This document shows, piece by piece, positions 35,224 through 43,292 of a stretch of DNA of 64,000 nt (positions within the stretch are counted from its first letter, which is position 1; the number at the start of each line of letters is the position of its first letter). The position numbers and the translations under genes were made by a program. The notes under the pieces were generated by a model. The model was not told the DNA's origin and made no database searches. It worked only from the letters and a program-made list of their open reading frames with translations. The DNA comes from Flavobacterium akiainvivens (GTDB taxonomy: Bacteria; Bacteroidota; Bacteroidia; Flavobacteriales; Flavobacteriaceae), in assembly GCF_001278115.1 (NCBI RefSeq), contig NZ_LIYD01000005.1:2052652-2116651 (forward strand). The letters are read 5' to 3'.

Positions 35224-35624
35224 TCGAGTTCGGTTTCTAAAACCAGGCGGTAGTACAGGTATACAGTAACGGCGTTTACCATCAGGTGGTCAATAAACTT
35301 AAAATCGGCCATATCTACAAACAAGCCCATAACCCAGGTAACCAGCAGCGTGCTAAGCAGCAGCATTACATACTGGTACACCACAACCGCCTTTTTGTTT
35401 ACCAAAAACAGCGCCAGCAGCCCTAAAATAAGTTTGCCTGTTACCACTGCCGTTAGCAGCACCGCCCCTGCACACGCAAATACCGATACAAACCAGTACG
35501 ACCCAATTATCATGGGCCATATAAAGGCTATAAAAAACGTCCACACCAGGCAAATGCCCAGGTATTGCAGCAAACTAAAACGGTACCCAAAAAACGTAAC
35601 CTCCCTGTTCATAGGCTGTAGCAT
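35220..35624 (-). CDS. Small four-helix membrane protein, unknown function
   Basis: A 134-residue protein with about four hydrophobic segments (approximately 14-34, 37-60, 66-98 and 105-125). No motif or family was recognised. The start may be Met1 or Met5 (MNREVTFFGYRF). It is convergent with, and overlaps by 4 bp, the HAD gene, and is divergent from the DUF2971 gene. It may be real but is supported mainly by length and by a clean membrane topology. Confidence 0.6.
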   Translation of the reverse strand: MLQPMNREVTFFGYRFSLLQYLGICLVWTFFIAFIWPMIIGSYWFVSVFACAGAVLLTAVVTGKLILGLLALFLVNKKAVVVYQYVMLLLSTLLVTWVMGLFVDMADFKFIDHLMVNAVTVYLYYRLVLETELD

Positions 35625-35721
35625 ATTTTATAACGAAAATATAAATTATATACCAATCATTTCGCGTAACTTTAATTTACCTTGTGGTAACCTTAAACAA
35701 TAAACCACAACCAACAACCAG

Positions 35722-36420
35722 ATGTTTGTTCAAAACGAAGACATAACCCTTCCGGCAGAAGACACCATTGTGTGGAAATACCTCGACCTGTCTAAATTTC
35801 TGGACCTCCTGCTGTGTAAGCAATTGTTTATGTCGCGGTCAGATAAGTTTGAAGACCAGTATGAGGGCACCTTTAGCGAACCCACTTTTGAGGAGCTCAA
35901 GAAAATATCGGGCGATAACCCCGAGTTTCTGGATAAGTACAAGCAGCACCGCAAAAATGTGGTAATAAGCAGCTGGCATATAAACGAATATGAGAGCTAT
36001 GCCATGTGGCAGATTTTTACCAAAAACAACGAGGGGCTTGCCATACAAAGCACCATAGGCCGCCTGCAACAGGCCCTGGGCCCCGAAAACCGCTATGAGC
36101 AACACATTGGCGAAGTAAAGTATATTGACTATAAGAAGGAAAAGATACCGTTTGACAACAATTTCTTCCCGTTCCTGTTTAAGCGCAAGAGCTTTCAGTA
36201 TGAGCGTGAAGTGCGTATTGTGTCTGACCTGTCACCCCACCATGTAAACATTAACGAGGGAGTTAAGGCCAATGTAGACATTAACCGCCTGATTGAAAAG
36301 GTGTACATTCACCCCAAGAGCGAAAACTGGTACAAAAACCTCGTGTTCCAGCTCATGGAACAGCTGGGCTTTCCGTTTGAGATTGAAAAATCAGATTTAG
36401 AGAGTGATATTTTGATTTAG
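35722..36420 (+). CDS. DUF2971 family protein
   Basis: A 232-residue soluble protein. The N-terminal VWKYLDLSKFLDLLLCKQLF (about 18-37) and FMSRSDKFEDQYEGTF, then SSWHINEYESYAMWQIF (about 87-103), are the typical DUF2971 blocks, together with FKRKSFQYEREVRIV. DUF2971 proteins are common in accessory regions and sometimes near mobile elements or defence genes. Their activity is unknown. A TAACTTTA promoter-like word is about 50 bp upstream. Confidence 0.85.
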   Translation: MFVQNEDITLPAEDTIVWKYLDLSKFLDLLLCKQLFMSRSDKFEDQYEGTFSEPTFEELKKISGDNPEFLDKYKQHRKNVVISSWHINEYESYAMWQIFTKNNEGLAIQSTIGRLQQALGPENRYEQHIGEVKYIDYKKEKIPFDNNFFPFLFKRKSFQYEREVRIVSDLSPHHVNINEGVKANVDINRLIEKVYIHPKSENWYKNLVFQLMEQLGFPFEIEKSDLESDILI

Positions 36421-36636
36421 ATAGCAGGCAGCAGATATCGGTTTGCAGTCTTGGAAAATGGAACGCGGATGACACGGATTAAGCGGATTTCCACGGATTT
36501 TACTGTAATTTTCAGGTTCCGTCATTACGAGGAGGAACGACGAAGTAATCTTTACCAGGCATCAAGCCACAGCTATAGACCCTGTAAGGGTCAGACCTTC
36601 CATAGCCCACGGCACCGCCGTGGGATAAATTATGAG
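36421..36636. repeat. Repeat-rich gap with a REP-like hairpin doublet
   Basis: This gap holds several intergenic repeat words (ATGACACGGATTAAGCGGAT at 36469 and GTCATTACGAGGAGGAACGA at 36522). Two hairpins 13 bp apart follow: GACCCT-GTA-AGGGTC (36578-36592) and CCCACGGC-ACC-GCCGTGGG (36606-36624). Paired hairpins like these resemble REP doublets mobilised by REP-associated tyrosine transposases; no such transposase gene is in the window. Confidence 0.7.
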
Positions 36637-37134
36637 TTAATAACCGCCGTCATGTTGCTTAAAAACCTTACGTTCTGTATTAGTATCCGGCCATATTTCA
36701 ACACGGTAAAAATCATTATCGGTGTTATGGTCAAGGTCGGTTTCTATAACGCTGGAAAAATTGCTGCCATACACCCTAACACGATAGGTATTATTAGGTA
36801 TTTCAATAGAAACCGTATCGTCAAAATTCATACATCCCATAACCTCTAACGCTCCTGATGTTATGGTAAAGCCGGCCTCTACCACATGGTCAAATCCGGC
36901 CAAATCGCGTATTGGTTGCGCTGCATTAAAGAGTTCAACTTCTCCTCTTACATATCCATAGCTATATGTACCCACACCAACACCACAAGGTGAAACAGCC
37001 ATTTGCTGCACAAATGCCTCTTCTGTCCAAAAATCAGCAGATCCAGTATCATAATTACAATTTTTATCAAAAATATAAAACTGGTTATGCGAGCTGTAAA
37101 AATCAAGCTTGTACTTTGTTTGAGGAGTAGTCAT
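36637..37134 (-). CDS. Uncharacterised protein
   Basis: A protein of about 165 residues starting MTTPQTKYKLDFYSSHNQF; a start ten codons upstream (MFSFLSFLIF) is also possible. The mature sequence is acidic and soluble, with cysteines at DKNCNYD, SPCGVG and GCMNFDD, and a C-terminal part of beta-strand character. I do not recognise the family. The gene is visibly more AT-rich than its neighbours and is bordered by repeat words on both sides, which suggests acquisition by transfer. It could be an immunity-type protein, but that is only a guess from size and setting. Confidence 0.6.
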   Translation of the reverse strand: MTTPQTKYKLDFYSSHNQFYIFDKNCNYDTGSADFWTEEAFVQQMAVSPCGVGVGTYSYGYVRGEVELFNAAQPIRDLAGFDHVVEAGFTITSGALEVMGCMNFDDTVSIEIPNNTYRVRVYGSNFSSVIETDLDHNTDNDFYRVEIWPDTNTERKVFKQHDGGY

Positions 37135-37225
37135 AAAGATTAAAAAACTGAGGAAACTAAACATATCTTACTTATTACCCGTGAAATATCCGTGTGTATA
37201 TCCCCCCACACTTTCAGTATCGGTT

Positions 37226-37313
37226 AAAAAATCTGTGTAAATCATTTCAATCTGTGGCCAACAAACTCTGCATAACTGCCACCTGCAACCTGCTATCTGC
37301 CATCTGATTACTG
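37226..37313. repeat. Two intergenic words shared with distant gaps
   Basis: AATCTGTGTAAATCATTTC, then AATCTGTGGCCAAC (37230-37264), resembles the 24046 repeat. CTGCTATCTGCCATCTGATT, then ACTGC (37289-37313), resembles CTGCTATCTGATTACTGC near 55431-55450. In both places the second word ends at the 3' end of a minus-strand gene. Confidence 0.6.
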
Positions 37314-38033
37314 CGCTACTGGCTCATAAGCCGTAACCGTCCAATCAGTTGTGTTAAGGTCTACATAGTAGTAGTGCATACGGTCGTCTTTATCAAAAGC
37401 GCCATTTTTGTTGAAGTCTTCAAGCGTACGGAAGTACACCCTGCCCTGCGCCTCAATAAGGTTCCAGTCAACCAGCTCCTGCACGTTTTCGCTTAGCTTT
37501 TTAAAGCCTGCGCCGCCCATTTCGCTAATGTATAACGAGCGAATGTCGTTGCTGTCAATCTTGCTGTCCTGGTTGGTATCGCTGTCTACAAGCGTGTACA
37601 CAATAACCTGACGCTTAGGGTAGGTACCCAGGTAAGTGGCCGTTTGTATCTGCAAAGGCTTATTGCTCAGCGGGCGTATGGCCGTGCTGTCTACATGCTG
37701 AAATTTAAGGTTTTCAAAATAGCCTGTAATTTCAAAACGGTCGTAGTTAGAAATGGCATAGCTTACCTGCCCGCTGGTGCGGCTGGTGCCATAAGATGCC
37801 TTGCTGTCATCATAAATACGAATATCGCCCACGGGATACATAAGGTATTTAGTGCCCGGCATGTGCACCGGCAGGTCGGCCACCTTAATTTGTGTGCTGT
37901 CCTTTTTAGGCTCAGGCCCTTTGTTGTCCTTGTTATCGGTATAGATTACTTTAGGCTTGGGCTGCTCTTTATCTTTACATCCCACGGCAAAAACCGCGGC
38001 AAAGGCAAGGGCTATAAGGGTGGCTTTTTTCAT
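37308..38033 (-). CDS. Lipoprotein with two EF-hand/dockerin-like loops
   Basis: The ATG at 38033 starts a lipoprotein signal (LIALAFAAVFAVGC) and gives 241 residues. The chain includes a charged spacer rich in Lys, Asp and Pro after the cysteine. Two calcium-loop-like segments stand out: DTNQDSKIDSND (about 170-181) and DFNKNGAFDKDD (about 215-226), both with the D-x-N-x-D/N spacing of EF-hand or dockerin loops. It follows the TonB-dependent receptor gene by 48 bp and is likely its co-expressed surface or periplasmic partner. The ligand is unknown. Confidence 0.78.
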   Translation of the reverse strand: MKKATLIALAFAAVFAVGCKDKEQPKPKVIYTDNKDNKGPEPKKDSTQIKVADLPVHMPGTKYLMYPVGDIRIYDDSKASYGTSRTSGQVSYAISNYDRFEITGYFENLKFQHVDSTAIRPLSNKPLQIQTATYLGTYPKRQVIVYTLVDSDTNQDSKIDSNDIRSLYISEMGGAGFKKLSENVQELVDWNLIEAQGRVYFRTLEDFNKNGAFDKDDRMHYYYVDLNTTDWTVTAYEPVAQ

Positions 38034-38081
38034 ATTCTTACTTGGATAGAGTACCAAAAATAAGCAAAAAGTTTTACATTA

Positions 38082-40604
38082 TTAAATCCTGGCTAACAGC
38101 TTAAGACTGAAAACGCGGGTGGTAAGGTAGTTGGGTATGCCATACTGGTTCTTGGTGTACACATCGCGCACCCAGGTATTGGTAATCGAGTTCAGGTTGT
38201 TAAACAGGTTAAATATCTCAAGGCCAACCGATAGCTCCTTAAACGGCTGTAGCCATTTGGCATCTGATTTTGTTACCTGCGGCCCGGCAAACACATAGCT
38301 AAAGCCGGCATCGGCGCGGCGGTAATCGTTAAGGCGGCTCTGGTAGGCATAGCTATCGGCATACGATGGGCTACCACCCGGCAGGCCGGTGTTGTACACC
38401 AGGTTAAGGTACATTTTAAGGTTTTCTATAGCCGGCATATAATCCTGGAACAGCAGGCCAAATTTAAGCCTCTGGTCGGTAGGGCGGGCAATGTAACCGC
38501 GGTTATTAATATTCTCCTCGGTTTTCATGTAGCCAAAGCTAATCCACGAGTCGGTACCCGGCACAAACTCCCCGTTAAGGCGCATATCAAGGCCATAGGC
38601 ATAGGCAGTAGCATCGTTATTGGCACGGTAGCGAATGCGCACGTTTTCGAGCGTATAGGTGTTTACGTCGTCCATATCTTTATAATACAGCTCGGTAACC
38701 AGCTTAAACTTTTTGCTTGGCGATACCTTTCCGTTTGCGTTTTCATTGCCGCCAAGGGTAAAGCCATATTCATGGGCTGCCACAAGGTGTATAGAGCGCT
38801 GTGCCTTAACATCGGGCTGCACCACACCATTCTGGTCACGCAGTTCGCGGTAAAACGGCGGCTGGTAGTAAAACCCTCCCGAAAGGCGAAACAGCATATT
38901 ACTGTTCCAGTTGGGTTTTACGGCAAACTGGGCACGCGGGCTAAACACCACCTGGCTCTTGCCGTCAGGGCCGGTTTCCTGCTGTACCTGCCACTGGTGG
39001 GCACGCACACCCAGGTTGTAGTATAAGGTATCTCCGCTACTAAGGGCATCCCTCCTGCTCCATTGCAGGTAGCCCGAAAGGCGGTTTATGGTTACATAGT
39101 TAAGCGCCCTTACATTTTGGAAAGGCACAAGCGGGCCGTTGTAAGGCGAATAAGGCTGGTCGTTTGGCGCATCAATAAACGGCGGGTTGATAGAGAATCC
39201 GGCCGAATCGATCACTTCCCACTCATACAGCCTGTCGCGGAAGTCTTCGCGGGTAAATTTAATGCCGCCCTCAAAGGCGTTTTTGGCAATTTCATAATAG
39301 CCTTTCAGTTCAACGTTGGCAATCAGCGCATCAAGGTTGTTTCGGGCGTGGTTAAGCTGGGAGCCCACCCCGCGCGGAAACTGCACCTGCCCGGCGGTTT
39401 CGCTGCCCAGGTTGTTGTCTACCTCGCCCAGCAGGTACTGGCCCAGTATATCAAAATGTTCCTGCTCCTGCGTGTGGTACAGCGAGCCTATAAGCTTTAG
39501 CCTGAAATCAGGGCTCACCTTGTATTCAGATGTTAGTGCGCCAAAATAGGTTTTGTATTCGTCTTTTTCCTGGCCGTCATAATAAATAATCAGCGCCTGG
39601 GGGTCGTCTACCGTACCAAAATTGGTTTGGCGGTACAGTGGCTGGTAGTGGTATTTATTTTGCGATACATTGCCAAGGAAGCTAAACTCCCACTTATCAT
39701 TAGGGGTAAAGGTTACATAGCTTTGTATATCGGCAAAGGTGGGTTTAAAGTTGGTTTCGGTATCCTGGCTGTTTACCAGCAGGCTGTTATCGCGGTAGCG
39801 CGCGCCCACAATACCGGTCCATTTTTTGTTTTTGCTGGCCCCCTCAAGGGTAAGGCTTCCGCCGAGAAACGTAGCCTCAAGCGCTGCGCCAAAATCAGTA
39901 GGCTTGCGGTAGGTAATATCAAGTACAGATGACAGCTTATCGCCAAAACGGCTCTGGAAACCACCCGCTGAAAACGCTATGTTTTTAACCATGGCAGTAT
40001 TGGTAAAGCTAAGCCCTTCCTGCTGCCCACTGCGTATAAGGAACGGGCGGTATACCTCAATATCGTTAACATACACCAGGTTTTCATCATAGTTGCCCCC
40101 GCGCACGTTGTAGCCGGTACTCAGCTCGTTATTATTGTTTGTACTACCAAAAGTCTTAAGAATCGCGCTGATATCATTGGTCGCGGCAGCTATGTGGGCT
40201 ACCATATCCGGCTGTATGGCTACAAGTCCCTCTGCCTCACGCTTGTTTGTATTATCTATAACCAACACATCAAGCGTACTAAACATCTGGGAGTCAAACC
40301 TGAATTTATCGCCATATTTAAGTTGTACTCCCTCAATAACCGATAATTTAAAATCATGGTGCGCAAAATAAACATCTACAGCTTCATTAGCCGGAAGTTC
40401 TAAACGGTAAACGCCATTTTTATTGGTGGTAGCCGTTTCGCGTTTGCCTTTATAGTCATAATAAATACTTACGCCCACAATAGGCTTAACATCTTCGTCT
40501 ACCATTACGCCATATATAATTGGCGGTTCCTGCTGCGCCTGCGCGTATGTTGTTATGCCAAAGAGTAAAACCGTAAGTAATAGGAGCTTATTTATTGTTT
40601 TCAA
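38082..40604 (-). CDS. TonB-dependent outer-membrane receptor
   Basis: About 840 residues from a TTG at 40604, which starts a good signal peptide (KTINKLLLLTVLLFGITTYA) inside the end of the M23 gene (17-nt overlap). A more upstream TTG at 40643 gives 853 residues but a poorer signal. After the signal comes a carboxypeptidase-regulatory-like domain (YGVMVDEDVKPIVGVSIYYD), then a plug domain (STGYNVRGGNYDENLVYVND) and a beta-barrel ending FSLKLLARI. No SusD-like gene is adjacent, so it is not a standard polysaccharide-utilisation pair. It probably imports a metal chelate or other ligand with the downstream lipoprotein. Confidence 0.9.
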   Translation of the reverse strand: MKTINKLLLLTVLLFGITTYAQAQQEPPIIYGVMVDEDVKPIVGVSIYYDYKGKRETATTNKNGVYRLELPANEAVDVYFAHHDFKLSVIEGVQLKYGDKFRFDSQMFSTLDVLVIDNTNKREAEGLVAIQPDMVAHIAAATNDISAILKTFGSTNNNNELSTGYNVRGGNYDENLVYVNDIEVYRPFLIRSGQQEGLSFTNTAMVKNIAFSAGGFQSRFGDKLSSVLDITYRKPTDFGAALEATFLGGSLTLEGASKNKKWTGIVGARYRDNSLLVNSQDTETNFKPTFADIQSYVTFTPNDKWEFSFLGNVSQNKYHYQPLYRQTNFGTVDDPQALIIYYDGQEKDEYKTYFGALTSEYKVSPDFRLKLIGSLYHTQEQEHFDILGQYLLGEVDNNLGSETAGQVQFPRGVGSQLNHARNNLDALIANVELKGYYEIAKNAFEGGIKFTREDFRDRLYEWEVIDSAGFSINPPFIDAPNDQPYSPYNGPLVPFQNVRALNYVTINRLSGYLQWSRRDALSSGDTLYYNLGVRAHQWQVQQETGPDGKSQVVFSPRAQFAVKPNWNSNMLFRLSGGFYYQPPFYRELRDQNGVVQPDVKAQRSIHLVAAHEYGFTLGGNENANGKVSPSKKFKLVTELYYKDMDDVNTYTLENVRIRYRANNDATAYAYGLDMRLNGEFVPGTDSWISFGYMKTEENINNRGYIARPTDQRLKFGLLFQDYMPAIENLKMYLNLVYNTGLPGGSPSYADSYAYQSRLNDYRRADAGFSYVFAGPQVTKSDAKWLQPFKELSVGLEIFNLFNNLNSITNTWVRDVYTKNQYGIPNYLTTRVFSLKLLARI

Positions 40605-42306
40605 CAGGGGTTGTATTTTGTGTTCTGAAAAAATGCGATTCAAAGGTAGTACTATTTCCTACATTATCGGTTACCACAACTTTTAAATCGTTGCGGCCGT
40701 CGGCCACTACCCCATCGCTAAAATTATGGTATATAACGCGGGTTTTGTAATCATAGTGCATTAAAATCCATTTTCCGTTAAGGTAGGCATCATAGGTGGC
40801 AATACCACTCATGTCGTCGCTTATCTTAAGGCTAAAGGTTTTATTGGCACTCAGCCATTTACCTGCCGCAAAGCTGGGGCTAAAAATTTTTGGCGGGTTG
40901 TTGTCCTGCATCAGCTTAAAAGTACCCAGGTTCTTGACTTTCGCACTCAGCCGGCCGCCTTCTAACAAACTGCTGTTATAACTAAAATGGTTGCCGGTAT
41001 TGCCGCCAATAAACGTTTTTTGCAGCGTGGCCTTATCCAGGTGGCTCACATCAAAACTCACCGTTATGGGGCTGTGCACCGGCATACTGGCATCGTGCAG
41101 GTACAGCACCGAGTCTTTTACATCAAAATCCATGTAAAAATCCTCATAAAACGCATGCGCAGGTATGTAGACCGATATGTTGTTCTTGGTGTAGTTATTA
41201 TCATTAGCCGCCTTAACAAGGTAAGGTGTAGTATGCTTGGGCTCGGCTGCTTTTCCTGCGGTATCACTGTAGGCAATGTTGCCATTTATAGTTACGTTAT
41301 TGCCGTGGTAGTCGGCCACCACAATGCGGTAATCTTCGGTTTTACCCTCCTTAACGGCATATTGACCGTTGCCTTTATTGTGCTTTAGCAGCGAAAGCTC
41401 ATAGGGCGTGCGCACAAACAATTTCTGGTAGCGTTGTCCTGTTTTGTAGTAGCGCGGGTAGTCTATAAAATTGTTGATGTAACGGCTTTCGTCAAACGCA
41501 AAGGTGTCAAACGTATAGCTAAAGTACGGGCTACCGCCAAAAAACGTCTCTACCTTATAAATACCATTGTTTGGTGTGCTCCCGGTAGACTTATCGGTGG
41601 CATTAAGGCCAAAGCCAATGGTGCCCTTAGCCTGTATGTTGCCGGCAGTATAAGAGCCGTCTGCCTGTTTTTTTATGAGTATGAGTATGGGAGACGTGCT
41701 GCCGTTTACAACTGCGTCATCACTCAGCGGATAGGCCATAACACCATATATTGTAGGCACACTTGTGTCCTTCATTTTCTTATCCAGGCCAAAGTTTAGG
41801 GGGTTTATAATCATTTCGGTCTTGGTATCCCTAAACTCAAAATGCAGGTGCGGGCCACCGCTGCCGCCCGTGTTGCCGCTATAGGCCACAATTTGCCCCT
41901 GCTTAACCACCAGTTCGCCCGGTTTGGGGAACACTTCTACCTCAAAGCTTTTCTTTTCATATTGCAGCTTGCGCACATATTCTTCAATACCCGGCCCATA
42001 GGCAGAAAGGTGCCCGTAGAGCGTTGTAAACCCATTTGGGTGGTCTATGTATAATGATGTGCCATAACCGTAGCTGCTTACTTTTATACGGCTTATATAG
42101 CCATCTGCGGCAGCATACACAGGAAAACCCTCCTGCTGGTTAGTGCGGTAATCAAGCCCGGCATGAAAATGGTTAGAGCGCAGTTCGCCAAACGTGCCCG
42201 ATGTGTTAAGGGGCAAATCCATAGGCGAACGGAAGTAATCCTTGGGGTAAGGACTTTGCGCCAGCAGCGATGCGGTAAAGAAAAGGGTTAGCAGGTGAAA
42301 TCTCAT
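40588..42306 (-). CDS. M23 family zinc metallopeptidase (LytM/Gly-Gly endopeptidase type)
   Basis: A 572-residue exported protein with a short signal (MRFHLLTLFFTASLLAQS). The peptidase domain is N-terminal, with SNHFHAGLDYRTNQ (first zinc ligands His and Asp) and GGPHLHFEFRD (the H-x-H zinc motif near 150). The long C-terminal part (about 190-560) is beta-rich and unassigned, ending in a repeated immunoglobulin-like pattern. Such enzymes trim peptidoglycan cross-links. The gene is the first of three in the M23, TonB-receptor, lipoprotein cluster. Confidence 0.88.
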   Translation of the reverse strand: MRFHLLTLFFTASLLAQSPYPKDYFRSPMDLPLNTSGTFGELRSNHFHAGLDYRTNQQEGFPVYAAADGYISRIKVSSYGYGTSLYIDHPNGFTTLYGHLSAYGPGIEEYVRKLQYEKKSFEVEVFPKPGELVVKQGQIVAYSGNTGGSGGPHLHFEFRDTKTEMIINPLNFGLDKKMKDTSVPTIYGVMAYPLSDDAVVNGSTSPILILIKKQADGSYTAGNIQAKGTIGFGLNATDKSTGSTPNNGIYKVETFFGGSPYFSYTFDTFAFDESRYINNFIDYPRYYKTGQRYQKLFVRTPYELSLLKHNKGNGQYAVKEGKTEDYRIVVADYHGNNVTINGNIAYSDTAGKAAEPKHTTPYLVKAANDNNYTKNNISVYIPAHAFYEDFYMDFDVKDSVLYLHDASMPVHSPITVSFDVSHLDKATLQKTFIGGNTGNHFSYNSSLLEGGRLSAKVKNLGTFKLMQDNNPPKIFSPSFAAGKWLSANKTFSLKISDDMSGIATYDAYLNGKWILMHYDYKTRVIYHNFSDGVVADGRNDLKVVVTDNVGNSTTFESHFFRTQNTTPVENNK

Positions 42307-42424
42307 AGGGCTAAAATAAAAAAAACACTTAAAAATACACGCTTCTTTAGCTTAATCTTATAACTATTTTGAACCCATTATATTACGCCAAAATGAAAAA
42401 ATACCGCAAAAAATGGGCACACCT

Positions 42425-42455
42425 ATTGTAAGTATGTAAAGTAATGCTAACTTTG
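42425..42455 (+). promoter_or_regulatory. Promoter of the coiled-coil/zapA operon
   Basis: ATTG (42425-42428), a 19-bp spacer, then TAACTTTG (42448-42455) matches the Bacteroidota -33/-7 pattern including spacing. It is 28 bp before the ATG at 42484. Confidence 0.7.
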
Positions 42456-42483
42456 TAAAATCGTGTAACGAAAACCGGAAAAC

Positions 42484-42774
42484 ATGGGCGCACTCACCGA
42501 AATTGTTGATGCTCTTGAATCTAAGCTGCAGGTATTGGCACAAAAAATGGCCATCCTGGAGCAGGAAAAGCAGGAGCTGGGGGCAAGAGTGGCGCAACAG
42601 GCCGGGGCTATAAACGGGCAGGCACAGGAAATTGCTGATTTAAAACAGCAAAATGAGTCGCTTAGAATGGCAAATTCGTTATTGGGCAGTGATGATAACA
42701 AGAGGGAGGCCAAGCTCAAAATAAATTCATTGATCCGCGAAATTGATTATTGCATAGCACAACTTGCCGACTAA
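42484..42774 (+). CDS. Coiled-coil protein, ZapB-like candidate
   Basis: A 96-residue protein that is nearly all heptad repeat from about 5 to 65 (ALESKLQVLAQKMAILEQEK and onward), then a short polar tail. It has the size and composition of ZapB-type cell-division coiled coils and lies 12 bp before zapA. The ZapB assignment is inferred from position and coiled-coil character, since these proteins share little sequence identity. Confidence 0.72.
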   Translation: MGALTEIVDALESKLQVLAQKMAILEQEKQELGARVAQQAGAINGQAQEIADLKQQNESLRMANSLLGSDDNKREAKLKINSLIREIDYCIAQLAD

Positions 42775-42786
42775 TATACAGGACGC

Positions 42787-43071
42787 ATGGATAAACTGAA
42801 AATAAAGATATCAATTGCCGACAGGGTATACCCGCTAACGGTAGACCCGTCTCAGGAAGAAGGCCTGCGCGCCGCTTCTAAAAAAATTGATGCCATGATA
42901 AAGCAGTTTGAAGAAAACTATGCCGTAAGGGATAAGCAGGATGTACTGGCCATGTGCGCATTGCAATTTGCAGCACAGGCAGAGCAAAAGCAGATAACAA
43001 CATCTGCCGAAGCCGAAGAAACAGTAATTAGATTGCAGCAGCTTGATGAAAAGCTGGGTAAACTCCTCTAA
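42787..43071 (+). CDS. zapA: Cell division protein ZapA
   Basis: A 94-residue ZapA. The N-terminal KLKIKISIADRVYPLTVDPS is the conserved globular part, and the rest is a coiled coil (AASKKIDAMIKQFEENYAV and LAMCALQFAAQAEQKQ). ZapA cross-links FtsZ filaments at the division site. The gene is followed by a 6S RNA candidate and rny, an order also familiar from other phyla. Confidence 0.9.
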   Translation: MDKLKIKISIADRVYPLTVDPSQEEGLRAASKKIDAMIKQFEENYAVRDKQDVLAMCALQFAAQAEQKQITTSAEAEETVIRLQQLDEKLGKLL

Positions 43072-43099
43072 TATAAAAACGTTCTTATACATACGCAAA

Positions 43100-43265
43100 A
43101 TACTGCCTGCATTAGCACATATTTGATAAACTCAACGCCAATTCTTTAAAATGAGCGAATCGCCGCTTCTATAGCACGCTGCCTCGTCGCAGATCCTTGA
43201 ACAGCGGGTTAGCCCAAAACTTGTCTTTACGAGTTTATACAATACTCCTGATGCAGGCTTTTTTT
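43100..43265 (+). ncRNA. ssrS: 6S RNA candidate
   Basis: Between zapA and rny the sequence folds as one long, interrupted rod. Nested pairs are GCCTGCAT/ATGCAGGC (43105-43112 with 43251-43258), ATAAACTC/GAGTTTAT (43126-43133 with 43231-43238), CCGCT/AGCGG (43163-43167 with 43203-43207), and an apical CTGC/GCAG hairpin (43179-43182 with 43189-43192). The outer stem is followed by a T run (43259-43265), a built-in terminator. A single rod with a large internal bubble is the 6S RNA shape, which mimics an open promoter and holds RNA polymerase. The zapA-6S neighbourhood is also known. The 5' end is approximate. Confidence 0.72.
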
Positions 43266-43292
43266 ATATACATACAACAACAAAAAACACAC

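Noticed and set aside
36451..36849. 132-residue plus-strand reading frame
   Set aside because: It runs through intergenic repeats and overlaps the better minus-strand gene at 36637-37134.
43197..43292. N-terminal extension of RNase Y
   Set aside because: It overlaps the 6S RNA candidate and its terminator; the ATG at 43293 gives the normal length and membrane anchor.
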